A stretch of 44,177 nt of DNA, from NCBI GenBank assembly GCA_029246105.1, contig JAQWOA010000042.1, forward strand, positions 1 to 44,177, given 5' to 3'. The notes beneath the pieces are model-generated. The model was not told the origin of the DNA. It saw only the letters and a list, made by a program, of their open reading frames with translations, and made no database searches. Positions within the stretch are counted from its first letter, which is position 1, and each line of letters opens with the position of its first letter. Shown one piece after another: positions 28,577 to 38,039 of the stretch. Position numbers and translations under genes: made by a program. Source of the DNA: Woeseiaceae bacterium. GTDB taxonomy: Bacteria > Pseudomonadota > Gammaproteobacteria > Steroidobacterales > Woeseiaceae.

Positions 28577-30226
28577 TTACATGTTCGAATAGTTAGGTCC
28601 GCCACCACCTTCAGGAACAGTCCAGACGATATTCTGCTGAGGATCTTTAATATCGCAAGTTTTACAGTGAACACAATTCACTGCGTTGATCTGAAATTTC
28701 TTCTTACCATTCTCTTCGACAATTTCATAAACACCGGCCGGACAGTAAAGCTGAGCTGGTTCTCCGAACTTCGGGAGGTTATAAAGCAACGGTATTGAAT
28801 CATCTTTGAGCCTTAAATGTGACGGTTGATCTTCTTCATGATTGGTACTAGATAAGAATACTGACGAAAGACGATCAAATGTGAACTTGCCGTCAGGCTT
28901 AGGATATTCGATTACTTTCGCCTCAGATAATTTCATCAACGATTTATGATCTGGCTTTTTATTACGCCATGTAAAAGGAAGCTTGCCAAAAAAAATATTT
29001 TGGTCAATAAAAGCGAAAGCTGCACCCCAAAACGTGCCCAACTTATGCAGGCCCGGGCCAAAATTTCTACCTTTATGTAGCTCTTTATACGCCCAAGAAT
29101 TTTTTACACTTTCTTCAAAATCTGATAATTCTGCAGCTGCAGCATCACCAGTAATCAGTGCTTTTTGTATGCTTTCAGCAGCCAGCATTCCGGTCTTAAT
29201 TGCAGTATGTGCGCCCTTAATCTTGACATTATTAAGGAAGCCTGCGGCGCAACCAATCAACATACCACCTGGAAAAGTCAGCCTCGGAAGTGACTGAACT
29301 CCTCCCTTATTGACTGCTCGTGCACCATACGCAATCCGCTTGCCTCCTTCGAGGTATCGTCTAATTTTTGGATGCTTCTTCCAGCGCTGGAATTCTTCGA
29401 ACGGCGATAGATACGGATTTTTATAATTTAACGCAATGATAAATCCAGCAAAAACCTCATTATTAGCAGCATGGTAAAGAAATCCACCACCCTCAGTACG
29501 AGTATCCAGTGGCCAACCTACCGTATGAACAACCAGGCCTTCTTCATGCAGATTTGGATCAACCTCCCAAACTTCTTTGATCCCGATGCCATAATGTTGA
29601 GGGTCCGCACTTTTTCGCAGATCAAATTTATCCATTATCTGCTCACTTAGATTGCCACGTACACCTTCTGCGAAAATGACATATTTACCCAACAATTCGT
29701 AGCCAGCCTGGAATGATGGTTTCTGCACACCATTCTTTCCTAAACCTACATCATTTGTGGCTACGCCAGTTACGCGGCCACCTTTATCGTAAAGGACCTC
29801 CGCAGCTGCAAAGCCCGGAAAGACATTAACACCCATATCTTCTGCCTGTTTGCCCATCCACTGGCAGAGCTGGCCGAGACTGATTATATAATTACCATGG
29901 TTGTGCATCGGTTTTGGTAGAAATAATCCAGGAACAGGCATCGCACCTTTTTCACTCGTGAGATAATGCACTCGATCACCTATGACGGCTGTTTTTACCG
30001 GTGCGCCTCTCTCCTGCCAATCAGGAAAAAGCTCATTGAGCCCAGTCGGTTCAAATACATTGCCAGAGAGAATATGTGCGCCAATTTCGGAGCCCTTCTC
30101 CACTACAACAACTGATAGGCTATCGTCCAACTGCATTAATCTACATGCCGCAGACAAGCCTGCTGGCCCGCCGCCGACAATTACGACGTCAAATTCCATT
30201 GATTCGCGTTCGATTATTTCAGACAT
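28577..30226 (-). CDS. Electron transfer flavoprotein-ubiquinone oxidoreductase
   Basis: ETF-QO takes electrons from electron-transfer flavoprotein, reduced by acyl-CoA dehydrogenases, and gives them to ubiquinone at the inner membrane. The protein has 549 residues, as in the family. The N-terminal FAD site is VVIVGGGPAGLSAACRL. The middle carries the ubiquinone-binding and membrane-associated region, and the C-terminus has a ferredoxin-type [4Fe-4S] site (YCPAGVYE and NCVHCKTCDIKDP). A GGGGAAG ribosome site precedes the ATG. The etfBA genes are not in the window. It fits with the two acyl-CoA dehydrogenases at 40-42.6 kb. Confidence 0.96.
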   Translation of the reverse strand: MSEIIERESMEFDVVIVGGGPAGLSAACRLMQLDDSLSVVVVEKGSEIGAHILSGNVFEPTGLNELFPDWQERGAPVKTAVIGDRVHYLTSEKGAMPVPGLFLPKPMHNHGNYIISLGQLCQWMGKQAEDMGVNVFPGFAAAEVLYDKGGRVTGVATNDVGLGKNGVQKPSFQAGYELLGKYVIFAEGVRGNLSEQIMDKFDLRKSADPQHYGIGIKEVWEVDPNLHEEGLVVHTVGWPLDTRTEGGGFLYHAANNEVFAGFIIALNYKNPYLSPFEEFQRWKKHPKIRRYLEGGKRIAYGARAVNKGGVQSLPRLTFPGGMLIGCAAGFLNNVKIKGAHTAIKTGMLAAESIQKALITGDAAAAELSDFEESVKNSWAYKELHKGRNFGPGLHKLGTFWGAAFAFIDQNIFFGKLPFTWRNKKPDHKSLMKLSEAKVIEYPKPDGKFTFDRLSSVFLSSTNHEEDQPSHLRLKDDSIPLLYNLPKFGEPAQLYCPAGVYEIVEENGKKKFQINAVNCVHCKTCDIKDPQQNIVWTVPEGGGGPNYSNM

Positions 30227-30344
30227 TGGCGTTGCTTCCCCATATGATTCGAATGGATTGTAACAGTGCTTGTGGCAGCTATATTTTGAGCGATGTAATC
30301 TTGCTAGGTCAAAACAATGTCAAAAATACAAATTAAAGAATAAA

Positions 30345-31439
30345 TTGAATATTCGTCAAGCATACAAAGATAGCCTTGCCCGTGAGGGATATGTCCGCGA
30401 TCCTGCTCAAATCGAGCTTATCGGCCATCTCGAAATTCTGCAGCGACGCTTAGAGTCTCACAAACCACAAAGAAATAAACTGTTTCGCTTACTCTCCTGT
30501 CATAGTCGAACAAATCAATATGGCATCAATGGGCTCTATATCTGGGGCGGCGTCGGGCGCGGCAAGACCTTCTTGATGGACTTATTTTTTGACAGTCTAA
30601 ATATTAAACAAAAGAAACGCATTCATTTTCATCGCATGATGCATGATATTCATGAACGCCTACGCATTATTGGCGATATCAAAGATCCCTTAGATTGTGT
30701 CGCTAAAGACATTGCCAAGGAAACCAGGGTGTTGTGCTTTGATGAGTTCTTTGTCAGTGATATCGCAGATGCCATGATCTTGGGGCGACTCCTCGACGGT
30801 CTTTTCAGTCGCGGAGTAACTCTTGTGGCTACCTCGAATTCCAAGCCGAATGATCTGTATAAAGATGGCCTTCAAAGAGATCGCTTTATACCAGCAATTT
30901 CACAATTAAATCTTTACACAAGTGTAATTGAACTGGAAAGCGACATAGACTATCGACTGCGCCTTCTGCGACAGGCAGGCGCTTATTTGACGCCTAATAA
31001 CAAATCGGCACATCAGAAACTGCGCTTCTATTTTGACGAATCGGCTACCAGCGAAATTCGCGAAAACCATAGCCTCATGATCAATGGTCGCCAAATATCG
31101 GCGCTTCATTGCGCAAAAAGTATTGTATGGTTCGACTTTTTCGACTTATGCGATGGTCCTCGAAACCAGTCAGACTATATAGAAATTGCTCGCTGGTATT
31201 CGAGCGTTATCATTTCGGACGTGCCTCAATTTGAAGCGATACATGACGATCAAGTCCGTCGCTTTATAGCGCTAGTTGATGAATTCTATGATCGCCGCGT
31301 AAAGCTCATCATTTCGTCGGCCGTAGCTGCCAAAAACTTGTATGGCGGCAAACGTCTTACATTTGAATTTGAGCGTACCATTAGCAGATTAATTGAGATG
31401 CAATCTACGGAGTATCTCGCCCTGCCGCATCTCGCGTGA
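30345..31439 (+). CDS. zapE: AFG1-like ATPase ZapE
   Basis: ZapE is a cytoplasmic P-loop ATPase that binds the division Z-ring in E. coli and is related to mitochondrial AFG1/LACE1. With the TTG start at 30345 the protein has 364 residues (E. coli 375). Walker A is GGVGRGKT (68-75) and Walker B is VLCFDEFFVSD. LVATSNSKPNDLYKDGLQRDRFIPAI is also diagnostic. A longer frame begins with TTG at 30270, but its first 25 residues are unlike the family. No strong ribosome site is seen for either. A MarR regulator follows after 12 bases. Confidence 0.92.
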   Translation: MNIRQAYKDSLAREGYVRDPAQIELIGHLEILQRRLESHKPQRNKLFRLLSCHSRTNQYGINGLYIWGGVGRGKTFLMDLFFDSLNIKQKKRIHFHRMMHDIHERLRIIGDIKDPLDCVAKDIAKETRVLCFDEFFVSDIADAMILGRLLDGLFSRGVTLVATSNSKPNDLYKDGLQRDRFIPAISQLNLYTSVIELESDIDYRLRLLRQAGAYLTPNNKSAHQKLRFYFDESATSEIRENHSLMINGRQISALHCAKSIVWFDFFDLCDGPRNQSDYIEIARWYSSVIISDVPQFEAIHDDQVRRFIALVDEFYDRRVKLIISSAVAAKNLYGGKRLTFEFERTISRLIEMQSTEYLALPHLA

Positions 31440-31451
31440 TAAATTCTGCGT

Positions 31452-31901
31452 ATGGAAAATGAATTACGCCTAGAAGATTTCTTGCCTTATCGATTGGCTG
31501 TATTATCCAATACTGTTAGTACGACTGTCGCTAGGGCCTATGATAAAAGATTCAATGTCTCAATTCCGGAGTGGCGTGTAATTGCTGTGCTCGGAAGATT
31601 TCCGGGCCTATCTGCGGTTGAGGTCGCTGAACGAACGTTAATGGATAAGGTGGCGGTAAGTCGAGCCGTGACCAAGCTTATAAAAAATGGTCGTATTGAT
31701 CGAGATTTTGCGGATACTGATAAGCGCCGTTCTATTTTGAACCTCTCAGAAAATGGCAAACAATTGCATGACGAAATTGCGCAACTCGCACTTGAATTCG
31801 AACAAGACTTACTTCAAGGATTTAGCACAGAAGAAATAGAAAATCTGAATAGCACCATGGAAAAATTACTAGTACGCGCAAGCTTAATTGGATCCAGTTA
31901 A
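31452..31901 (+). CDS. MarR-family transcriptional regulator
   Basis: The protein has 149 residues with the winged helix-turn-helix of MarR proteins at about 40-110: FNVSIPEWRVIAVLG, the recognition-helix region TLMDKVAVSRAVTKLIKNG and the wing DTDKRRSILNLSENG. MarR proteins are dimeric repressors released by small ligands, often aromatic or phenolic compounds or CoA esters. It lies 12 bases after zapE with no ribosome site of its own, so it is probably co-transcribed. Its target is unknown; the next gene, gpmA, follows after 219 bases with no gene in between. Confidence 0.9.
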   Translation: MENELRLEDFLPYRLAVLSNTVSTTVARAYDKRFNVSIPEWRVIAVLGRFPGLSAVEVAERTLMDKVAVSRAVTKLIKNGRIDRDFADTDKRRSILNLSENGKQLHDEIAQLALEFEQDLLQGFSTEEIENLNSTMEKLLVRASLIGSS

Positions 31902-32120
31902 TTCCAGCTGATAAGTCGCTTACTTTGGACTTCACATATTTTGATCCATGATATTCGCAAAGATTTTCATAATAGTTAATCACTTCAATGACGTGCCTTA
32001 ATGAAAAAATATTACGTAATTAAGTTGATTTTGCTACGCTCATATTCGCAGCGCGCATGCGCAATCTTAATAAAAACATAAGTGCGACCCGTGATCAGGG
32101 TCATCAATACTGGAGCAGAA

Positions 32121-32864
32121 ATGGTTGGCAAACTCGTTTTGTGTCGTCATGGTGAAAGTGACTGGAATCTAAAGAACCTTTTCACTGGCTGGACTGACGT
32201 CGATCTCACGGAAAAGGGAAATCAGGAAGCTATAGATGCTGGACATCTTTTAAGAGAGCTTGGTTTCGAATTCGATGTTGCCTATACCTCGGTACTTAAA
32301 CGAGCTATTCGCACTCTATGGCATATTCAAGATCAGATGGACCTTATGTGGATGCCCATTATTCGGGATTGGCGCTTAAATGAACGTCATTACGGTGCAC
32401 TCCAAGGACTAAATAAGGCTGAGACGGCAGCAAAGTATGGCGATGATCAGGTGCATATTTGGCGTCGCAGTTACGACACTCCACCGCCAGATCTTGATGC
32501 CGATGATAAGCGCCATCCAGCGCATGATTCTCGTTATGCAGGAATTGAAAATCTTCCGGCAGCAGAATCACTAGCCACAACCCTGGACAGAGTTAAGCCC
32601 TGCTGGAACGATCTCATCGCGCCGAATCTTCTTGCGGGCAAGAATGTTCTCGTTGCAGCTCATGGCAATAGTCTACGAGCATTGGTTAAAATGCTAGATC
32701 GTATTTCTGATGAAGAAATTACCGGATTTAATATTCCAACAGGTATTCCTCTGGCCTATGAGCTGGATGACCAATTACAGCCTACTTCCAGAAAGTTCCT
32801 TGGTGATAGCGATGCGATCGCAAAAGCTGCAGCAGCTGTAGCTGCTCAAGGAAAATCTGGTTAA
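32121..32864 (+). CDS. gpmA: 2,3-bisphosphoglycerate-dependent phosphoglycerate mutase
   Basis: GpmA interconverts 3- and 2-phosphoglycerate in glycolysis and gluconeogenesis through a phosphohistidine. The protein has 247 residues (E. coli 250). The catalytic H10 lies in CRHGESDWN, followed by [40 protein letters not shown] and the second histidine in [13 protein letters not shown] longer frame starts at 32082, but the ATG at 32121 has a GGAG ribosome site and fits the family. A palindrome GCGCATGCGC lies upstream at 32053-32062, of unknown meaning. Confidence 0.97.
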   Translation: MVGKLVLCRHGESDWNLKNLFTGWTDVDLTEKGNQEAIDAGHLLRELGFEFDVAYTSVLKRAIRTLWHIQDQMDLMWMPIIRDWRLNERHYGALQGLNKAETAAKYGDDQVHIWRRSYDTPPPDLDADDKRHPAHDSRYAGIENLPAAESLATTLDRVKPCWNDLIAPNLLAGKNVLVAAHGNSLRALVKMLDRISDEEITGFNIPTGIPLAYELDDQLQPTSRKFLGDSDAIAKAAAAVAAQGKSG

Positions 32865-32879
32865 ACATCAAAAATAGAT

Positions 32880-33779
32880 TTAGTTTTGGGTGCCCGGTTT
32901 AGAGCGCGGCTTTCTTTTATCTGGATCAACAACACGCATCAAACCCTCTTGTGCTGTTGATGCAATTAAGCGGCCGTCTTGACTAAAAATCTGCCCTCGA
33001 GCTAAGCCGCGCGCGCCTGATGATGCTGGGCTATCCATTGCATACAGCAGCCACTCGTCCATTTTAGCCTCACTGTGAAACCAAAGTGCATGATCAAGGC
33101 TTGCCATGATGACGCTACCACGCATAAAAGGCAGTCCATGAGGCAAAATCGCAGTTCTAAGAAGCTCGAAGTCAGACGCATAAGTCAGCAAATTTTGATG
33201 CAAGACTGGATTGTCAGGAAGTGAATCGACTGCGCGAATCCAAACATGCTTTTTTGGTGGTAATTTTTCGGGTGCTTCGAAATTAAGTGGCTCTACATGA
33301 CGAAACTCAAAAGGTCGCTTATCCGTTAAGAGTCGCCGCATTTTCGACGGAATGAATTCAAGCATATCTTTTGCAACTTCTGTGAGCTCTTTTAAGCCGT
33401 CTGGACCTGGAACGTCTGGCATTTCTGCTTGATGCAAAAGACCTTCTTCTGGAGTCTGAAACGATGCCGCCAAATTCAGTATGGGCCTGCCATGCTGAAT
33501 GGCGACCACACGGCGATTTGAAAAGCTACCACCATCGCGTGAACGATCAACCTCATAAATAATGGGTGAATTAACATCACCACGACGCAGAAAATATCCA
33601 TGTAAAGAATGCGCTACACGACCCTCTACCGTATTTTGCGCCGCGGACAATGCTTGGCCAACTACCTGTCCACCAAATACCTGCGGACTGCCAATGTCAC
33701 GGCTATCGCCACGAAAAATATTTTCTTCAATGCGTTCGAGACGTAGAAGCCCAATGAGATCTTTTAGTACTGGATGCAT
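32880..33779 (-). CDS. tesB: Acyl-CoA thioesterase II
   Basis: TesB hydrolyses medium- and long-chain acyl-CoA to free acid and CoA. The protein has 299 residues (E. coli 286) with two hot-dog domains. The first has FRGDSRDIGSPQVFGGQVVGQAL and the second MASLDHALWFH. The catalytic residues known from E. coli (D204, T228, Q278) correspond here to D203, S227 and Q277; serine for threonine is a conservative change. It converges with gpmA with a 15-base gap. Confidence 0.94.
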   Translation of the reverse strand: MHPVLKDLIGLLRLERIEENIFRGDSRDIGSPQVFGGQVVGQALSAAQNTVEGRVAHSLHGYFLRRGDVNSPIIYEVDRSRDGGSFSNRRVVAIQHGRPILNLAASFQTPEEGLLHQAEMPDVPGPDGLKELTEVAKDMLEFIPSKMRRLLTDKRPFEFRHVEPLNFEAPEKLPPKKHVWIRAVDSLPDNPVLHQNLLTYASDFELLRTAILPHGLPFMRGSVIMASLDHALWFHSEAKMDEWLLYAMDSPASSGARGLARGQIFSQDGRLIASTAQEGLMRVVDPDKRKPRSKPGTQN

Positions 33780-33980
33780 ATAGATCAGCTGCCTGTTCGA
33801 TCAATTCCAATATTCATGGTTTTAACGACAAAATATGGAAATACCATACCTGAATAATGTGCTTACAGCTTCTTCATCGACACCGCTGCCAGTATTGAAT
33901 ATCAACACATTCAGGTCTCAAGACCATAGTAAAGATCGCGTATCAAAGCTAATTATAGTGCTTGCCCACTATTTGTCTCC

Positions 33981-34008
33981 TTCACTTAGTCGAAAAATGT
34001 AGTATCCT
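33981..34008 (+). promoter_or_regulatory. Possible promoter of the TonB-dependent receptor gene
   Basis: TTCACT (33981-33986) and TATCCT (34003-34008) are 16 bases apart and would give a leader of about 30 bases. A strong ribosome site GGGGGA lies before the ATG at 34045. No Fur-like box was recognised. The rest of the 265-base spacer from 33780 shows no gene. Confidence 0.3.
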
Positions 34009-34044
34009 CAGTATCAGTGCAATTCCATTTTTTGGGGGAAAAAC

Positions 34045-36657
34045 ATGAAATTGGCGAAATCTAGCCTAGGTAAACTCGGACGCAATCTTTCAATTGCGCT
34101 CGCTTTAATTGCAACTTCGAGTGCAGGAACTAGCGTACTTGCTCAAGACGACGAACCAGCAATGATTGACGAAATAATCGTACAGTCTCAACGTCGAGAC
34201 CAAAGCCTATCAGATGTTCCGTTATCCGTAACACTGGTATCCGGTGCTGAAATCGAAGCATCAGGTATAAAAGATATGTTTGACATGCGACAGAATGTAC
34301 CTGGTTTGATCGTTGCTCAAAGCCAAACAACCACTTCTTCCAATTTCTCTATTCGAGGTATAGGCAGTACCTCCAACAACTTCGGCGTTGAATCCTCTGT
34401 AGGTCTATATGTCGATGGTGTTTACCGATCTCGACAAGGTTCGTTGATTAATGAATTGATTGATGTTGAGGCTGTTGAAGTTTTGCGTGGCCCTCAAGGA
34501 ACATTATTTGGTAAAAATACAGCTGCCGGTGCAATCCTGCTTCGAACCGTAGCGCCAGAAGCTGGCAATGCAAATGCTTTCATCAATGTAGAGACTGGCA
34601 ACTATGGACTTAGTCGAATTTCGGCAGCGACCAATATCGACCTGAAGGAAAATTTAACCTTCCGCGGTACTCTATTTTCATCGCAGAGAGATGGATATAT
34701 CAGTGATTTAGCTCTGGGCGAGAACTTGTACAACGATCGAGACCGTCACGGGATACGTATGCAATTGGGCGTAAACGACCCCAGCGATGATTTCAATATG
34801 CGAGTCATCGTCGATTACTCAGAAATTGATGAGGCATGCTGCGGTGTGGTCTCGCGCATTGATGGTTTATTCTCACAGGCTAGTGTGCCTAAATTCCCTA
34901 CTCTGGTGCCAGGATCTGACTCAGCAATAATTGCCTTGGGTGGCAGGGTCCAGCAAAGCTTCCCTTATCCTCAGGCTATTTTAAATGGTGCTTTCGGAGC
35001 AGGAGCGGCAAATATTAAGAACATTCCATTTGAAGATTACAGCACGACACAAAATTATCTTCCACAATCAACAAATAAGGATCGCGGCATATCATTTGAG
35101 ATAAACAAATCAATAGATGATTTTATGTTTTCGTCAGTAACTGCGTTACGCAATTATGACACCTATGACCGCATCGACGCCGACTTCACCAATGTCGACA
35201 TATTAGAGCGTATAAACAATGCTGAACAGGATTCGATTTCGCAAGAATTTCGCCTGTCTGGCAACATCGGTGACAAAGGAAGTTTCTTCCAGGCCGGCTT
35301 GTACCTCTTTTCGCAAGACATTCATAACTTGACGCACACCAATGGTGGCACACGAATGAATGACTATGTGCTTGCCCTCCAACCTGACGTAGTGTCCTTG
35401 CTTACTGGTGTAGGTCAAGTCGTGGCAGGTGCCGGCGGAGCGTTGCCAGCCGTTGCAACGCCGTTCCCGGCAGGCTTCTATGTGACAGAGGACATGGCGC
35501 AAGAACACAATAGTTGGGCTGCTTTTGGTCAAACTGATTTAGTTCTCTCTGACAGAGTTACATTGACTCTGGGTGCACGCTATACGAATGAAAAGAAAAC
35601 AATTGCTGGTGCGTTTACACAGACGGCATCTGGGCCGCCGATTGACATTACAGCAATGGGCACAAATCTGGCTTACATAAACCCAGCCAGCCCTGCTTAC
35701 GGCCTAGGAACACTTAATCCTGCGGTTTTTCTGCCTATCTTGGCACCAAACGATGGCTGGGGTGGGTACTTGTTTGACGTACTCGCACCTCGCCCTAATC
35801 TCAATGCAAAACTAGATGACAGCCAAGTCACAGGAACGGCCAAGCTGGCTTTCCAAGCCAATGATAACGTCATGCTCTACGGCTCCTACGCAACCGGATT
35901 CAAGGCTGGTGGCACTAACACAGACCGCATCAACCCTGCGTTAAGCCCAATTTTCAAACCGGAGACGTCAGCGTCCTTTGAGGCTGGTCTCAAGGGTAAT
36001 TGGGATCGTTTCCGTATCGGTCTATCTGTTTATAAAACTAACTTTGATGACTTCCAGGCTAACTCATTCACAGGCACAGGCTTCAACCTTCAGAATGCAG
36101 GTAAAATCGAAACTGAAGGTTGGGAGCTTGAATACTCGCTACAGCCATTCGAGAACACGAATATTAGCGGCTTTTTCGCAAATAACACTGGTAACTACAA
36201 GAGCTTTATTGGCGGCACCTGCCAGGATGCGTTCGTTTTCCACACAGGAACAGCAGATCCGGGTGGTGCTGGTAACGTTGATGCCGAGGTTTGCGATCGA
36301 TCTGGCGGCGTTATTAGTGCCAACCCTGAAAATCGCTCCTTTGTTTCAGTAACTCAGACCTATCCGGTAAGCATTGGAAGCCTTTTTCTTCGCGCAGAGT
36401 ATTCCTATGCATCTGAATTCTTCACAGACGGTGATCTTGATCCAAACACACTGCAGGGCGGTACAGAACTGGTTAACATTAGAATGGGTATAGACATTGA
36501 CAGCTGGGACTCAAGAATCACGCTTTGGGGTCGAAACATCATGGACGAGCGTACATTTTATGGCTCGTTTGATCAGCCGCTGGGTGCTGGTCGTATGAAT
36601 TCCTACCCGATTGAGCCTCGCACCTATGGGCTTTCTCTTACTAAAAACTGGAACTAA
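34045..36657 (+). CDS. TonB-dependent outer-membrane receptor
   Basis: The protein has 870 residues. A signal peptide (about 1-33, ends SVLA) is followed by a TonB-box-like IDEIIVQSQ. The plug domain (about 50-165) has VPLSVTLVSGAEIE, NFSIRGIGS and VEVLRGPQGTLFGKNTAAGAI. A large beta-barrel ends in KNWN, with aromatic-rich strands and the receptor-type RNPEN/RTYGL end region. The plug is of the kind common in receptors of sphingomonads and marine gammaproteobacteria that import siderophores, sugars or hydrophobic compounds, so the substrate cannot be told. It stands alone with no TonB, ExbBD or ABC transporter genes beside it and is followed by a strong terminator. Confidence 0.94.
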   Translation: MKLAKSSLGKLGRNLSIALALIATSSAGTSVLAQDDEPAMIDEIIVQSQRRDQSLSDVPLSVTLVSGAEIEASGIKDMFDMRQNVPGLIVAQSQTTTSSNFSIRGIGSTSNNFGVESSVGLYVDGVYRSRQGSLINELIDVEAVEVLRGPQGTLFGKNTAAGAILLRTVAPEAGNANAFINVETGNYGLSRISAATNIDLKENLTFRGTLFSSQRDGYISDLALGENLYNDRDRHGIRMQLGVNDPSDDFNMRVIVDYSEIDEACCGVVSRIDGLFSQASVPKFPTLVPGSDSAIIALGGRVQQSFPYPQAILNGAFGAGAANIKNIPFEDYSTTQNYLPQSTNKDRGISFEINKSIDDFMFSSVTALRNYDTYDRIDADFTNVDILERINNAEQDSISQEFRLSGNIGDKGSFFQAGLYLFSQDIHNLTHTNGGTRMNDYVLALQPDVVSLLTGVGQVVAGAGGALPAVATPFPAGFYVTEDMAQEHNSWAAFGQTDLVLSDRVTLTLGARYTNEKKTIAGAFTQTASGPPIDITAMGTNLAYINPASPAYGLGTLNPAVFLPILAPNDGWGGYLFDVLAPRPNLNAKLDDSQVTGTAKLAFQANDNVMLYGSYATGFKAGGTNTDRINPALSPIFKPETSASFEAGLKGNWDRFRIGLSVYKTNFDDFQANSFTGTGFNLQNAGKIETEGWELEYSLQPFENTNISGFFANNTGNYKSFIGGTCQDAFVFHTGTADPGGAGNVDAEVCDRSGGVISANPENRSFVSVTQTYPVSIGSLFLRAEYSYASEFFTDGDLDPNTLQGGTELVNIRMGIDIDSWDSRITLWGRNIMDERTFYGSFDQPLGAGRMNSYPIEPRTYGLSLTKNWN

Positions 36658-36684
36658 CGGCCCACTATCTAGCTCATCCTGAGA

Positions 36685-36725
36685 CAAAAAGGCCCTGTCG
36701 GAAACAACCGACAGGGCCTTTTATT
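36685..36725 (+). terminator. Strong rho-independent terminator after the TonB receptor
   Basis: An 11-bp perfect stem, GGCCCTGTCGG (36691-36701) and CCGACAGGGCC (36708-36718), encloses a 6-base loop AAACAA. It is followed by TTTTATTTG and preceded by an A run, so it may work in both directions. It lies 28 bases after the receptor stop. Confidence 0.92.
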
Positions 36726-36860
36726 TGCAACCTATACTCAGTAAATAACTTATTAATTGTACCGCCGAAGTCTTAAGAAAAATCACAAAAGTTCAAATTA
36801 CACAGATAATAAAAACAAAAACACGATACAGTATTTTCGCAATAAACTGACTGCGGTGAT

Positions 36861-37331
36861 TTAGTCCTCCCTATCGTTGAAAAAATACATGCTAAGAGTT
36901 TCGGCAACGCAAACCGGTTTCTTCTGATTCTCGACTTCGATGTGAACCTCAGAGGTTAAAACCAATGCACCAGCACGCTGCCGAGCCTGCAGTATGCTCG
37001 CGCGAGCGCGTAAGCGAGAACCAACGTTAATCGGCGCGTAAAAGCGAACCTTATTTAGACCAAAATTGACGGCACGTGCCAGATTCTCTACGTATATAAA
37101 TTTATTGGTTAGCATAGGAATAAGGGAAATCGTCAGATAACCATGAAGGATTGTTTTACCGTCGGGCATTTCTCTTGCCGCTCGTTCGGTATCGACATGA
37201 ATCCATTGATGATCAGCGGTGGCTTCGGCGAATTGGTCAATATGATGCTGATCGATAACACTCCAATCAGACAGACCAATTTCCTCGCCTATGAGTTTCC
37301 TTGCATCATCGATGGACTTTATGGTGCGCAA
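36861..37331 (-). CDS. MaoC-family (R)-specific enoyl-CoA hydratase-like protein
   Basis: The protein has 156 residues with a hot-dog fold. The hydratase motif FAEATADHQWIHVD supplies the catalytic pair D40 and H45, followed by ILHGYLTISLIP, typical of MaoC-like dehydratases. Relatives hydrate trans-2-enoyl-CoA to (R)-3-hydroxyacyl-CoA for degradation, polyhydroxyalkanoate or lipid synthesis. It stands 29 bases downstream of moaE on the same strand and may be read through from the moa genes, but a functional tie is not evident. On the other side is the receptor terminator. Confidence 0.9.
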   Translation of the reverse strand: MRTIKSIDDARKLIGEEIGLSDWSVIDQHHIDQFAEATADHQWIHVDTERAAREMPDGKTILHGYLTISLIPMLTNKFIYVENLARAVNFGLNKVRFYAPINVGSRLRARASILQARQRAGALVLTSEVHIEVENQKKPVCVAETLSMYFFNDRED

Positions 37332-37360
37332 ATTAAATCATCCTTTTATTATGATTCATA

Positions 37361-37795
37361 TCAGAGCGATAAAGCATTAGAACAGCGTTCGCAATTTACC
37401 CACCCAGAGTCACCGTCAACATAGTGTTCTTTTTTCCATATCGGCAAATGAATCTTAATTGCATCAATGATGAAGCGACATGCCTTAAACGCTTCGTCGC
37501 GATGAGGCGAAGACACACCTACCCAAACTGCACAATCCCCAATCTCTAGTAGGCCAGATCGATGCACACAACTAGCTTCAAGAAATGGAAATTTCTGCAA
37601 GGCTTCAGCGATAACCTTCTCGCCCTCCAAGGCAGCCAGCGGCTCATATACTTCATATTCCAGCTGCCTTACTGTTCGCCCTTCATTTTGATTGCGCGCC
37701 CAACCTTCGAAAATACAAACTCCACCCGATTTAGGGTTCTTGATTCCCTTGCGAAGTTGTTCGACATCAATCCTTTCATTCGAAACTTCGAACAT
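37361..37795 (-). CDS. moaE: Molybdopterin synthase catalytic subunit MoaE
   Basis: MoaE with thiocarboxylated MoaD converts cyclic pyranopterin monophosphate to molybdopterin. The protein has 144 residues (E. coli 150). FEGWARNQNEGR, the LEYEVYEPLA segment and the active-site lysine region PIWKKEHYVDG (K121) are present. A longer frame reaches 37873, but the ATG at 37795 starts just after the moaD stop, has a GGGGG ribosome site and matches the family length. It is the last gene of the moa group. Confidence 0.96.
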   Translation of the reverse strand: MFEVSNERIDVEQLRKGIKNPKSGGVCIFEGWARNQNEGRTVRQLEYEVYEPLAALEGEKVIAEALQKFPFLEASCVHRSGLLEIGDCAVWVGVSSPHRDEAFKACRFIIDAIKIHLPIWKKEHYVDGDSGWVNCERCSNALSL

Positions 37796-37796
37796 G

Positions 37797-38039
37797 TCAG
37801 CCCCCCGCAACCGGCGGGAATAGCAGGACCGTATCACCGTCACTAACAGCTGAAGACCAATCAGCCATTTCATCGTTTATCGCTACCTTACAGTGTCCTG
37901 TCGGCTCAATTGATCCATGCCGATTTTGAGTTAATTCAAAAACATCCAAAGCTGTCCTTGCATCAAGCTCTAAAGTCTCCTCATTCAACCCAGCATGCTC
38001 ACGAAATATCGCAAAATAACGAACAGTAATTTTCTTCAT
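37797..38039 (-). CDS. moaD: Molybdopterin synthase sulfur carrier subunit MoaD
   Basis: The protein has 80 residues with a ubiquitin-like fold and the C-terminal Gly-Gly (FPPVAGG) that is adenylated and turned into a thiocarboxylate. The N-terminus ITVRYFAIFREHAG is characteristic. The ATG shares a base with the mobA stop (TAATG), and moaE starts one base after its own stop, so translation is coupled. Its activating enzyme MoeB is not in the window. Confidence 0.96.
   Translation of the reverse strand: MKKITVRYFAIFREHAGLNEETLELDARTALDVFELTQNRHGSIEPTGHCKVAINDEMADWSSAVSDGDTVLLFPPVAGG

Noticed and set aside
32053-32062. Palindrome GCGCATGCGC upstream of gpmA as an operator
   Set aside because: A single 10-base palindrome can occur by chance, and no second copy or promoter context was seen. 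It is mentioned only in the gpmA entry.
37796-37873. A longer moaE start
   Set aside because: It would overlap moaD by 77 bases. The ATG at 37795 has a strong ribosome site and fits the family length.
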